Under the pieces are notes generated by a model that saw only the letters and a program-made list of their open reading frames with translations, was not told the DNA's origin and did not search any database. Below, one piece after another: positions 8,607-16,398 of a DNA stretch of 29,346 nucleotides; position 1 is the first letter of the stretch; each line of letters starts with the position of its first letter. The stretch lies in the IMG/VR virus record IMGVR_UViG_3300028598_000006, positions 1 to 29,346 of that record. The stretch is one strand, 5' to 3'. The position numbers and the translations under genes were made by a program. Source of the stretch: a virus.

Positions 8607-8990
8607 TTACTGCAGCGTCAGCTGTCCTGAGCCCATCATGCTGATGGTCGCTGTCGCGCTGGTGTTGCTGAAGGACAGCTCATCAGTGAGCGTGCCCGTG
8701 CCTTGATAGGTTGCCTGGGACGCGTACGTGATGGCCATGGGGACAGCGTCCGCCTGGTCCGCCACTTGCTGGAGGAACTGCTGGTCCGCCCTCTCCTCGT
8801 CCACCTCCACCTGGAGGCCTCCGAGGGACCACGGGACGCGCGTCTTGATGGTGCGCGCCGTGCCGTCCCCGTTGGCCTGCACTTCGTTCTCGAAGCCACC
8901 GAGCTTTCGCGAGGTGTCCGCGTCTGCCGCCACCGGGAACAATCTCCCGTTGATGGAGACGCTTTGAATGCTTCCGCCTTTTCCTGCCAT
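8607..8990 (-). CDS. Tail tube protein, Mu M-like
   Basis: A 127-residue protein following the sheath gene. It begins GGSIQSVSINGRLFPVAAD and continues with GGFENEVQANGDGTARTIKT and VPWSLGGLQVEVDEERAD, a pattern of the Mu-type tail tube family. The ending (ATATISMMGSGQLTLQ) forms the last strand. Tube rings stack inside the sheath and give the channel for DNA. Translation starts at ATG 8990 with AGGAGA upstream. The length is normal for the family (about 115-130). Confidence 0.88.
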   Translation of the reverse strand: MAGKGGSIQSVSINGRLFPVAADADTSRKLGGFENEVQANGDGTARTIKTRVPWSLGGLQVEVDEERADQQFLQQVADQADAVPMAITYASQATYQGTGTLTDELSFSNTSATATISMMGSGQLTLQ

Positions 8991-8999
8991 CTGTTTCTC

Positions 9000-10487
9000 C
9001 TATGCCGCGACGGCTGCACTGCCGAAGTAGAAGCCGAAGTTGAGGGTCACGTCCGTGACGTTGACGTTGCCGGAGAGCTGGACCGTCACAGAGACGTTCA
9101 GCCGCTTCGGGTTCTGCGAGTCGATGGTGGCCACGATGGTTTTCTTGGCCGCCGCCGCGTCACTGATTTGCCCTGCCAGCTCCAACCCGTCGAGCACGGT
9201 CGCCACGGCGGCGACGGCTTGCTTGGGTTGCTTGATGTAGCTTTGGACGGCTGGGCTCCCGTCGGGAACGAGGATGGCGCCTTGCCAGTCGTCCTTCGAG
9301 AACTCGATGTCTAGGTTGAAGATGACATTGGACAACTTCACAATGTCCGCGTCAAAGCGGAAGGCCGGGATGGGCTCGCCCACCGGCGCCCAGAAGGTGA
9401 TGATGTTGGAAAGCTGAATCTCGCTGTCCACAATCTCCACCGTGCTTGAGCCCGCCTTCATGGCCGCGTCCCGCTGCGGGAACGTCCACTGGTCCGCATC
9501 TGCGCCGGGCGTCAGCCCGTCCGCGCGCATGCCGCTGTAGAGCCGACCCGGTTCGTTGTTGGCGCGCCGCGCAATGCGCGCAAGCTGCCGCGCGGCCACC
9601 TGGAACGGGAGGTCGATGGAGCCCGGTGCGACCAGCTGCCCATTCACCTTGTCCGTCGTTCGTGCGGCGCTGACCGTGGTCGCGTTCGCCACCGTGGTCG
9701 CCGTGTTGCCCGTGTAGCAGCGGAACGGTTTGCGCACCGTGGCGCCCCACCGCAGCTCCCCCTCGGCCTTGAACAAGTCCATGGTCGCGGTGTCTGCCGC
9801 GTCCATGCAGTTGTGGATGAGCGTGTACCAGACATTCCCCATCTGCGCGATGGCAGCGGTGACGTCTGGATTGACCAACCCGCCTGTCGGCTGGGTGAAG
9901 GCAAACGAGACACCCACGCTCGGCCCCTCTACGGAGACGACGATGGCGTTGGACGAAACCCCTTCCCACTTTGCAGTGAGGTCCAGAACCGTGGTGTTGT
10001 CCACCGCGATGACTGGCATATCCAACACGGCATTGATGGCCGCCTCCATACTCGTGATGATGCTCGCCACGGTGTCAGTGCCCGTGATGACAAACTCGTC
10101 GCTGAGGATGTTGTTTACCCTCACGCGGTACGCGCCGGCTTCTGTCGCCGTGCCACTCGGGGTGATGTCTCCAGCTGCGGCCACGCCGCTCGCATCATCG
10201 TCCAACGGGAACACGGTGAGCGGGATGGTCCCGATGCCGTCTCCGTTGGAGGGGAAGTATTCCTTCGCCGCCAAATGTAAAGGAGAGCCGAACCCGTAGG
10301 TTGCTCCCACCTCCGCGGCGCTAAAGACCACGGCCTTGTCGTTGCTGTAGGTGGCTTGAGCTGCCGTCGTCCCTTGTCCGAACACCCCGATTCGCTGCGG
10401 CACGAATAGCGCCGCACCCCCTCGCAGGTCTTTGAACACGGGCTCGATACCGAGCACGCGTGCCACCGCGCTCACATCAATAGTCAT
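9000..10487 (-). CDS. Contractile tail sheath protein, Mu L-like
   Basis: A 495-residue protein. The N-terminus has RVLGIEPVFKDLRGG and RIGVFGQGTTAAQATYS, followed by GATYGFGSPLHLAAKEYFP, as in Mu L. Later parts show IPAFRFDADIVKLSNVIFN and VTDVTLNFGFYFGS at the C-terminus, typical of the part that forms the sheath's extended mesh. It proves that the tail is contractile. The start ATG (10487) has AGGAG nine bases upstream. The gene sits between the putative tail terminator and the tube, as expected. Confidence 0.93.
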   Translation of the reverse strand: MTIDVSAVARVLGIEPVFKDLRGGAALFVPQRIGVFGQGTTAAQATYSNDKAVVFSAAEVGATYGFGSPLHLAAKEYFPSNGDGIGTIPLTVFPLDDDASGVAAAGDITPSGTATEAGAYRVRVNNILSDEFVITGTDTVASIITSMEAAINAVLDMPVIAVDNTTVLDLTAKWEGVSSNAIVVSVEGPSVGVSFAFTQPTGGLVNPDVTAAIAQMGNVWYTLIHNCMDAADTATMDLFKAEGELRWGATVRKPFRCYTGNTATTVANATTVSAARTTDKVNGQLVAPGSIDLPFQVAARQLARIARRANNEPGRLYSGMRADGLTPGADADQWTFPQRDAAMKAGSSTVEIVDSEIQLSNIITFWAPVGEPIPAFRFDADIVKLSNVIFNLDIEFSKDDWQGAILVPDGSPAVQSYIKQPKQAVAAVATVLDGLELAGQISDAAAAKKTIVATIDSQNPKRLNVSVTVQLSGNVNVTDVTLNFGFYFGSAAVAA

Positions 10488-10503
10488 TCACAAACTCCTG
10501 TCC

Positions 10504-11178
10504 TTAGGTGACATCATACTCTGCGGTGAGGTAAATCTCGCCGGTTTCCTTTCGCAACACTTCAACGCCGATTTGCTCCAGCGGTGCGCCGGCTGCAATG
10601 GGCGCCTCTTCGTAGTAACGAACGCCGAGCCTGAGGCGCTGGGCGTGAACCTGGGTGGCTGCCTTCTCGTCCAGCGGCGGGCGGAACGCGTCGATGGTTT
10701 GCACCATGCGTTTCGTGACCGTGCCGGGAAGGTCGAGGTACGTGTATTCGGCCGCCATGAGGATGTTCCGCACGAGCCTGCAGCCACGGTGCGCCTCGCT
10801 GCTCGCCTTGTAGTCCCCTGCGGTGTGGCCGGTGGCCGCGTAGCTGCTGACGCCGTAGCCGTAGACGTCGATGTTGAATACGCCATCATATGTCTGGTTC
10901 GTGACGACGTTGCTGGCCCTGCCGTCCACCGCACTGCTGTCGAAGTGGATGTTGGCGATGGGTGTGGCGTCCACGACGTCTTGGTCGGGCGCCTGCAAGA
11001 ACTCGTTCCACGGATTGGTGCGGTCGAGGAACACCCGTAGGTTCCACAGCACCGGGTTCTCTGTCGCGGCGATGGCGAGCGCTTTCTGCGCCGCAACCTC
11101 TGCGAGTAGAATCTGGCCGAGCTTGGCGCGGATGATTTCAACATTGTCTTGCTTGTCTATGAGCGTCGCAATGGTCAC
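10504..11178 (-). CDS. Putative tail terminator / neck protein (Mu gp37 position)
   Basis: A 224-residue protein directly before the sheath gene. It starts with GTG at 11178, overlapping the preceding stop as GTGA. Visible features are NPVLWNLRVFLDRTNPWNEF, a strand-rich middle (FNIDVYGYGVSSYAA) and a helix-strand C-terminal part (QRLRLGVRYYEEAP). I do not recognise a named domain with certainty. The place between the head-closure genes and the sheath is where Mu gp37 and tail terminators lie, so a role in ending tail growth or joining the head is inferred from position only. About 220 residues is longer than many tail terminators (130-180). Confidence 0.5.
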   Translation of the reverse strand: MTIATLIDKQDNVEIIRAKLGQILLAEVAAQKALAIAATENPVLWNLRVFLDRTNPWNEFLQAPDQDVVDATPIANIHFDSSAVDGRASNVVTNQTYDGVFNIDVYGYGVSSYAATGHTAGDYKASSEAHRGCRLVRNILMAAEYTYLDLPGTVTKRMVQTIDAFRPPLDEKAATQVHAQRLRLGVRYYEEAPIAAGAPLEQIGVEVLRKETGEIYLTAEYDVT

Positions 11179-11561
11179 GGCTTGTAAATCTCAAGCATGC
11201 AGACGACGAGTCCGAGCGCCGTGTCCGGCATGGAATCGTTGACCTTGTAGTCCACCTCCACGCCCTCGCTGTTCAAGAACGTCATAAGCCAGGGGCGCTT
11301 CGTTTGGTCCGCCACGTTCACCGGCAAGTCTAGGCCGGCTGCAGTGAGGGAACGGATGTGGAGCGCCACGCTGGCGCGACGCCCCGCAACCGCAATCCCC
11401 GTGTCGGGGTCCAGCTCTTCTCCGATGTCGGTCGTGATGCCCAAGAGCCGGCGCTTTTCCCCGTCGGGGTTCGTCACGACAACGGGCCAACCAGGACCAA
11501 GCACATCATCTTGCATGATGGTGCAGAGGTCCTGAATGGCCTGTCGCCGCAACCCGCTCAT
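11175..11561 (-). CDS. Putative head-closure / head-tail joining protein
   Basis: A 128-residue protein coupled to both neighbours by four-base overlaps (ATGA with the upstream gene, GTGA with the downstream one). The N-terminal helix (LRRQAIQDLCTIMQDD) is followed by strands such as WPVVVTNPDGEKRRLLGI and RASVALHIRSLTAAGLDLP. This arrangement, with a beta barrel holding GEELDPDTGIAVAG, suits stopper or connector proteins of the type found in Gifsy-2 and related phages. The function is inferred from this pattern and from its location after the capsid gene. Confidence 0.5.
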   Translation of the reverse strand: MSGLRRQAIQDLCTIMQDDVLGPGWPVVVTNPDGEKRRLLGITTDIGEELDPDTGIAVAGRRASVALHIRSLTAAGLDLPVNVADQTKRPWLMTFLNSEGVEVDYKVNDSMPDTALGLVVCMLEIYKP

Positions 11562-11830
11562 GTCTTGACCAGGTAGCCCTTCTCAAGAAGGGCATCGACA
11601 GCCGCCTGTCCATCAGTGAACAGGTCAGCGGTTATTTCTTCGCCTGGTCCTCTGATGCCGTGGGCGCGGGAGCACGTGATGGACTTCCCCTCTGCCACGA
11701 CAACCTTGGAAGCTGACGGTGCTGACGACTTGGCGCGCCGCCTCGCTGCCACCTTGATGGGCTTCGTGTCCTCTCGCTTTGCTGGTTCCTCCGCGGGAAC
11801 CTCTAGCGTTGGTTCTTGTTCGTCAGCCAT
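11558..11830 (-). CDS. Small protein after capsid gene (possible Mu gp35-like)
   Basis: A 90-residue protein. The N-terminal half is charged and low in complexity (KPIKVAARRRAKSSAPS). The C-terminal part (SRAHGIRGPGEEITADLF, then AAVDALLEKGYLV) resembles the small barrel plus final helix seen in Mu gp35-type proteins, which lie near the capsid gene and may join head and tail. The ATG at 11830 has a very good ribosome site (CAGGAGG, seven bases before). I can support a real gene, but its role is only suggested by the place. Confidence 0.5.
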   Translation of the reverse strand: MADEQEPTLEVPAEEPAKREDTKPIKVAARRRAKSSAPSASKVVVAEGKSITCSRAHGIRGPGEEITADLFTDGQAAVDALLEKGYLVKT

Positions 11831-11843
11831 CTACGCCTCCTGT

Positions 11844-12929
11844 CTACGGAACGGTGTCGAGGCAGCCGAAGGTGTCGATTGCCGTTGGGATGCACAGTGG
11901 CCGCGTTCCCGCGCTCACCATGAGGTGACGTCCGTCTGGCGTGAACCAGGCGTTTGTCGTGAGGTCGACGCCCACGCCACCATCGCTCACGCGCGGCGGG
12001 AGGAACGGTAGAGCTCGCTGCTCCGGTCCACGAAGGAGCGGGATGGCACCGAAGCTCAGGTCAAGACGGCCCGGGGCTAGCATGATGACCTTGTCGTCCT
12101 CGATGTACGGCAACGTATTCCCGGTCTGCGGGTCCTTGTAGCGGCCCGTGTACGACCAGACGTTCAGCCGGTACTGGCCGACGGAGCAGATGCCGTGGAA
12201 CTTGCCGCCAGCCCCGCGCGACTCCGGCGCTTGGATGTTGGTGAGTTCGAAGCGGCGGTTGTCCGCAATGGTCTGCACCTGCGTTGACTTCTGGAAGTTC
12301 AACAGCGCCGTGCGGCCCATGATGACGTTCTCGGCCTCAGCTTTGCCATCGGTGAGGATGACGTCCGCCAGCGACTCAAGGTCGTCGAACGGGACAGAGG
12401 TTGCCGGGGTTGCCCATGTCGCTCCCGTGGTCGGGAAGTGGGTGGCCTTCGGCTTGTAGTCCAACGCGTACAGCGTTGTCCCTGCGTCGTCCTTCAGGTC
12501 GAGCGTTGCTGACTGCAGAACCTGAGAGGCCTGCAGCTCGATGGCCCGGCGCACCTTGCGCTCTAGCTTTCGCATGAGCTTGAAGGCACGCACGGTCGCG
12601 TTCGACTGGAAGTTTGGTTGCATGTAGGGGTCCTCGCCCGCCACCCGCTTGATGAGGTCGTATGCCGTGATGACACCTTCCTCGTCGTAGATGGGAGGAA
12701 TGAACTCCTTGTTGGTGTACAGGCTGCTCTCGTTCTGCCTGCGCCCCACTGTCATGTCCTGGATAACGATGGCCACCTCGCGGTCGTCCCGCTCGATGTC
12801 AATCTCCACCTTCTCACTCGTGTGAAAGTTCTCAGGCGGGCTCTGAAAGTAGCCGCTGAGAAACATCGGGCTTGTAGCGTCCTCGATGTACGCTTGAAGC
12901 ATCCGAAGGGTCGTGTCGTCACTCGCCAT
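11844..12929 (-). CDS. Major capsid protein, lambda gpE-like
   Basis: A 361-residue protein of the lambda gpE capsid family with HK97 fold. Characteristic parts are the N-terminal FLSGYFQSPPENFHTSEKV, then VEIDIERDDREVAIVIQD, and the middle AYDLIKRVAGEDPY. Later parts are RRFELTNIQAPESR and IEDDKVIMLAPGRLD. The end reads GRHLMVSAGTRPLCIP. Several hundred copies would form the shell. The gene follows the decoration protein gene. The start ATG has AGAGGGGAAC upstream. Length is near lambda gpE (341). Confidence 0.92.
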   Translation of the reverse strand: MASDDTTLRMLQAYIEDATSPMFLSGYFQSPPENFHTSEKVEIDIERDDREVAIVIQDMTVGRRQNESSLYTNKEFIPPIYDEEGVITAYDLIKRVAGEDPYMQPNFQSNATVRAFKLMRKLERKVRRAIELQASQVLQSATLDLKDDAGTTLYALDYKPKATHFPTTGATWATPATSVPFDDLESLADVILTDGKAEAENVIMGRTALLNFQKSTQVQTIADNRRFELTNIQAPESRGAGGKFHGICSVGQYRLNVWSYTGRYKDPQTGNTLPYIEDDKVIMLAPGRLDLSFGAIPLLRGPEQRALPFLPPRVSDGGVGVDLTTNAWFTPDGRHLMVSAGTRPLCIPTAIDTFGCLDTVP

Positions 12930-12944
12930 TAGTCTGTTCCCCTC

Positions 12945-13349
12945 TTATTGGTTGTCCAAGACAGCAAGCTGCTCGGTGGACAGGGCGGTGATTCCCACGT
13001 CCTGAAGTTGACGGATGTTCTCTGCATCGATGTTGCTGCCGTCGCCAGTTGCATCTTCGAGGAGCCGGTCGCTATTGACCACGCCTCCCACAAGAACGCG
13101 CGCCGTCTCGTCGCCGGCGCCCGCGGCCTCCAGCTCGTACGTCAGCACCGCCTTGGGAATCTCGCTCCCGTCCGCCGCGCCGTTGACCCAGAGGACGTAG
13201 GCCCCTGCCGGTGCAGCCGTAAGGACGGCGAGCAGGGTGCCGGGCGCGTACACGTCCGCACCTGCGAAGGTGATGGTTGCGTCCTGAAACTCCCCGTCGC
13301 GCAGCTCCACGCTTCCGGTGTCGACGTTCGTGATTGTGATGTTAGCCAT
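12945..13349 (-). CDS. Head decoration protein, lambda gpD-like
   Basis: A 134-residue protein located between protease/scaffold and capsid, where lambda has gpD. The sequence is beta-rich with AGADVYAPGTLLAVLT and KAVLTYELEAAGAGDETARVL, ending in a short helix (ENIRQLQDVGITALSTEQL) that fits the gpD fold. Trimers would stabilise the expanded capsid. The ATG overlaps the preceding TAA (ATGGCTAA), so translation is probably coupled. Confidence 0.82.
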   Translation of the reverse strand: MANITITNVDTGSVELRDGEFQDATITFAGADVYAPGTLLAVLTAAPAGAYVLWVNGAADGSEIPKAVLTYELEAAGAGDETARVLVGGVVNSDRLLEDATGDGSNIDAENIRQLQDVGITALSTEQLAVLDNQ

Positions 13350-13722
13350 TTGCGTGTCCCCCCTGGGCGCGTTGCTTGCCGAGCAGGCGCTCTACGCCGT
13401 CCGCCACCTGGGAGCCGAGGTCCTTTGACTTCGACTTCTGTGCAGCAGCCAGCGCCTTCTCTGCGTCCTCTTCATCGCGCTCCCGCGCCGTGGTGTCGGA
13501 CCGTGATGCCATCGCCGCCATGTACTCGGCTTGAATGCCGAAGCCCATGTCGGTTCCTTCCCGAATCGCTTTCACGGCGATGGGAAGGGCTCCTGCCTTC
13601 TCACCAACGAGCAGATGTCCGATGCACCGCTCCCGCTCTTGCGCGATTCCCTGTTCAATGCCCGATGCGACGACCGCTTGGTATAGCGCGGGGTGCTGGG
13701 CTTTCAGTTCCTCTACGTTCAT
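13342..13722 (-). CDS. Internal-start scaffold protein, lambda Nu3-like
   Basis: Inside the protease gene and in its frame lies an ATG at 13722 with a strong ribosome site (GGAGGGG, six bases before). It would give a 126-residue protein starting MNVEELKAQHPALYQAVV and ending in a helical, highly charged tail (ERDEEDAEKALAAAQKSKSK). In lambda the scaffold Nu3 is made the same way from inside gene C. The strong site is visible; that the product is made is inferred by analogy. Confidence 0.75.
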   Translation of the reverse strand: MNVEELKAQHPALYQAVVASGIEQGIAQERERCIGHLLVGEKAGALPIAVKAIREGTDMGFGIQAEYMAAMASRSDTTARERDEEDAEKALAAAQKSKSKDLGSQVADGVERLLGKQRAQGGHANG

Positions 13723-14511
13723 TACTTTCCCCTCCGCACCGCGCGTGAGTGCGGTGGCATTGGTTTCCGGGACAGCCCGCAAGATTGGTCTTGCAATGCT
13801 GTCAATCATATTTCGTTTCTTGGCTTCGCTCGCCAGTAACGTCGCGCCGCGTCCAAAGCTCTCGCTCACCGTGGCGGCTGCCGTATCACGGTGCGACGCA
13901 ATGGCCTCCACGAGCAGGCCGTGTATCGCATCCAGGTTCTTCACGATGACGGCGCGCCCCGCTTCCGTCGTTGGGTCGGGCCGCTTGTCCGGGCTCTCCG
14001 TGTTGGTGAGCGTGACGATGCTCTCGTCCACCACCATGCTCTGCACGACGCCGATGCTGCCGAACGTGGCTGCCGGGTTGCTGGCCTCGATGGGTCCGGC
14101 GGCGGCGGCGATGGCGTAGGCTGCGGACTGGGCGTTGCTGGCAAGAACGCTGATGGGTTTGGAGAACGATTCGATGGCGGCCAGCGTATCAAACAAGCCA
14201 TCGACATGGCCACCCGGGCTGTCCACCACCATGCGCACCGCTTGCACGCTCGGGTCCGTCTCCGCCGCCGCGAGCGCCGCTTGGATGTCCCGGTACGACG
14301 TGTTCCCGCCGCCGAACAGGGCTGCAAACAAATCCGGCTCCTTGGTCAGGACGCCCGCGACCATGATGTCTTGAGTTCCCCCACCGCCGAACGAACCACC
14401 TGCCTGGCGTTGCGACTGCGCATGTTGTCGCTGTTCCTCAGCGGTGGGGAATAGTTTGGCAGCCTGCGCTTCGAGGAGAGCCTTGAGTACGTTTTCAGCC
14501 AGCAGCCACAT
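13342..14511 (-). CDS. Prohead protease with scaffold domain, lambda gpC-like (S49)
   Basis: A signal-peptide-peptidase-like S49 protease that matures the procapsid. I place the start at ATG 14511, which has AGGAAGAGGAAG upstream; an earlier in-frame start at 14610 would add basic residues that only mirror the portal's acidic tail. From this start (389 residues), VVDSPGGHVDGLFDTL at about 96-110 supplies the oxyanion loop. Ser129 in SNAQSAAYAIAAAAG is the likely nucleophile and Lys176 in SPDKRPDP the likely general base (the Ser-Lys dyad of gpC). The C-terminal third, rich in Ala, Glu and Lys, is the scaffold part. It overlaps the portal end by 17 bases. Confidence 0.9.
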   Translation of the reverse strand: MWLLAENVLKALLEAQAAKLFPTAEEQRQHAQSQRQAGGSFGGGGTQDIMVAGVLTKEPDLFAALFGGGNTSYRDIQAALAAAETDPSVQAVRMVVDSPGGHVDGLFDTLAAIESFSKPISVLASNAQSAAYAIAAAAGPIEASNPAATFGSIGVVQSMVVDESIVTLTNTESPDKRPDPTTEAGRAVIVKNLDAIHGLLVEAIASHRDTAAATVSESFGRGATLLASEAKKRNMIDSIARPILRAVPETNATALTRGAEGKVMNVEELKAQHPALYQAVVASGIEQGIAQERERCIGHLLVGEKAGALPIAVKAIREGTDMGFGIQAEYMAAMASRSDTTARERDEEDAEKALAAAQKSKSKDLGSQVADGVERLLGKQRAQGGHANG

Positions 14512-16141
14512 CTTCTTCTTCCTCTTCCTCGACGTCCTCAACCGGTTCCACGGGCGGTGCATTGGTGGCCGGTGTGATGTCGATGTTGAGCGGTTCGTTG
14601 GCCTCCGCAAGCATCTCGTTTTCGCCGCGGAGCTTCTTGATGTTCTTTGAGAACTTGGTTCCCGTCAGCTCTCGCGCCGCCAGGTCGTTCGTTATCCAAC
14701 CGTGATGGATGAGCATCTCGTACCCTTTGGCCTGCTTCAGCATGTCCGTCGAGGGCTTGATGTGACCCGCCCACTCCGACTGCACCCACGCACCCCACCG
14801 CGGCCAGTCCCGTGCCCGGTAGCTGTCCACGAGCCCGGGCGCCGCAACGTCTCCGCGCAACGCCTGGCTCAGCAGCCACTCTTGGTAGATGGGGGCGCAG
14901 AAGTTCTGACCAATGTCCGTCCGAATGCGATTGAGATAAATCTTGAACTCGTTGATGGCCGCCTGCGACGCGGAGTAGTTGTTGGAGAAGCTGAGGAGAA
15001 GAATCTCCGGCGGTATCTCGTTCGACCACGCGTAGACGCGGAGCATGGCTTCCTCGAACTCGCCAAACTTCTCGTCCGTGCCCTGGGAACCAAACGCCTC
15101 GGGCGTCTCCCCTGGGTTCAACTCCTCCACCACCAAGCCGGGAATGAAATCGGAGACGGAGAACGTGCGCTCAACCCCGTCCTCGCCCAACACGCTGTCC
15201 TCACCGCGCCGCGTGGCGCCGCCGCTGATGGGCATCGACGGTATCTTCTCCTGGTCCTTCTTGATGAACATGGCGAGGATGCTGTTGATGACCGCCTTGC
15301 GGAGCGCCGCGTCCTTGTAGCGGTCCACCTCTTTCAGCATCTGCAGAAATAGGGACAGCAACGGCTGGCCACGCACCTCGTCTAAGAGGTGGTCGGTACC
15401 GTACACCAGCCAAGCCTGTCGACGTCCTGAACGCGCACCGTACGCCGGGAGACGACGATGCGTGCCGTCCGCCTGCAGAACCCAGTACGCGACGTGCCTG
15501 CCGTCGCCATCCATCTCGACGCCGTGGCGGATTAGCTTGTCCGGTCCCACGCCATCAGTGCCGGAGAACGGGGTGAGGATAGTGCGGCCGTCCACCAGCT
15601 GCACCCTCGGCATTCCCGTCCGCCTGTCCATGCGCAGTACGACAAGAACGTCTCCGCCAATGAAGGACGCGCGCCGCATCTCCGCCTGGAGGCTGCCGAA
15701 GCGGTGCTGCTCTTTGAAGTCGCAGATGCGCGGTTGCTGGGACCAGACGTGGAAACGCTGCTCCACCGACTCGCTCCAGTCCTCCAGCGCGCTCTCCTGC
15801 ATCCCCAGCATCATCTCCTCAGGGCTCGCGCCAAGCTCCAGCCCGGTGTTGATTTCGTTGGTGATGAGACGCCGCACGAGTCCACGCGCGTACGCGTTGG
15901 TCTTGAACAGCTCGATGCTCCGCTCGCGCAACGTCCAGTAGTCGTGGAACACCTGGGTCGTCGGACCAAACCCACCCGGGAAAGTTTCACCCGTATTCAA
16001 ACCCATGCGGACACTCGTTGCGCTGCGAAGCGATGCGCTGGCGCGCGGCAAGTCGCTCACGCTCACATACTGCTTCGCCGGCTCCGCGGGTGCCGCGGGT
16101 GCAGTGCGAAAGACGGTTCCAAGCCAATCCCCGAAGCTCAT
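14495..16141 (-). CDS. Portal protein, lambda gpB-like
   Basis: A 548-residue portal of the lambda gpB family. Motifs seen are TNAYARGLVRRLITNEINTG near the N-terminus, EMRRASFIGGDVLVVLRMD, and LSFSNNYSASQAAINEFK in the clip/stem part, with QNFCAPIYQEWL after it. The last 16 residues are almost all acidic. The ring sits at one capsid vertex and is the DNA gate. I chose ATG 16141, although GTG 16144 (overlapping the previous stop as GTGA) and TTG 16147 are also possible. The gene follows the gpW-like gene as in lambda. Confidence 0.93.
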   Translation of the reverse strand: MSFGDWLGTVFRTAPAAPAEPAKQYVSVSDLPRASASLRSATSVRMGLNTGETFPGGFGPTTQVFHDYWTLRERSIELFKTNAYARGLVRRLITNEINTGLELGASPEEMMLGMQESALEDWSESVEQRFHVWSQQPRICDFKEQHRFGSLQAEMRRASFIGGDVLVVLRMDRRTGMPRVQLVDGRTILTPFSGTDGVGPDKLIRHGVEMDGDGRHVAYWVLQADGTHRRLPAYGARSGRRQAWLVYGTDHLLDEVRGQPLLSLFLQMLKEVDRYKDAALRKAVINSILAMFIKKDQEKIPSMPISGGATRRGEDSVLGEDGVERTFSVSDFIPGLVVEELNPGETPEAFGSQGTDEKFGEFEEAMLRVYAWSNEIPPEILLLSFSNNYSASQAAINEFKIYLNRIRTDIGQNFCAPIYQEWLLSQALRGDVAAPGLVDSYRARDWPRWGAWVQSEWAGHIKPSTDMLKQAKGYEMLIHHGWITNDLAARELTGTKFSKNIKKLRGENEMLAEANEPLNIDITPATNAPPVEPVEDVEEEEEEDVAAG

Positions 16142-16398
16142 CACCAACCTGGCCGGGCGTACGTGCTTCCGCCGTAGAGTTGCGCGTAGAGGTTGGCGCG
16201 CTGCTGGTACAATCCTTCCAGCGTCACCCGTAGCTGCGCCAGCTGCGGCCGTGTCACCGTCTGCTCCGTCTGGCCGGTGTTGATGCGGTAGCTTTGCGCC
16301 CCGCTTCCCAGCGCCAGTGCCGCCGTCTCATACTCGGCAATCGCGGTGTCGTGCCACGCGAGTCGTTCCTTCAGCCAAGCTGTATCACGTGCGGTCAT
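16141..16398 (-). CDS. gpW-position head-tail joining protein
   Basis: An 85-residue protein between the terminase and the portal, exactly the place of lambda gene W. It contains an N-terminal helix (TAWLKERLAWHDTAIAEYE), a short beta turn (QSYRINTGQTEQTVTRPQ) and a second helix (LAQLRVTLEGLYQQRANL). This helix-hairpin-helix layout is that of gpW, which fills the portal channel after packaging. The length is slightly above lambda gpW (68). It could also belong to the small DUF6148-type family. ATGA overlap with the terminase gene. Confidence 0.65.
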   Translation of the reverse strand: MTARDTAWLKERLAWHDTAIAEYETAALALGSGAQSYRINTGQTEQTVTRPQLAQLRVTLEGLYQQRANLYAQLYGGSTYARPGW

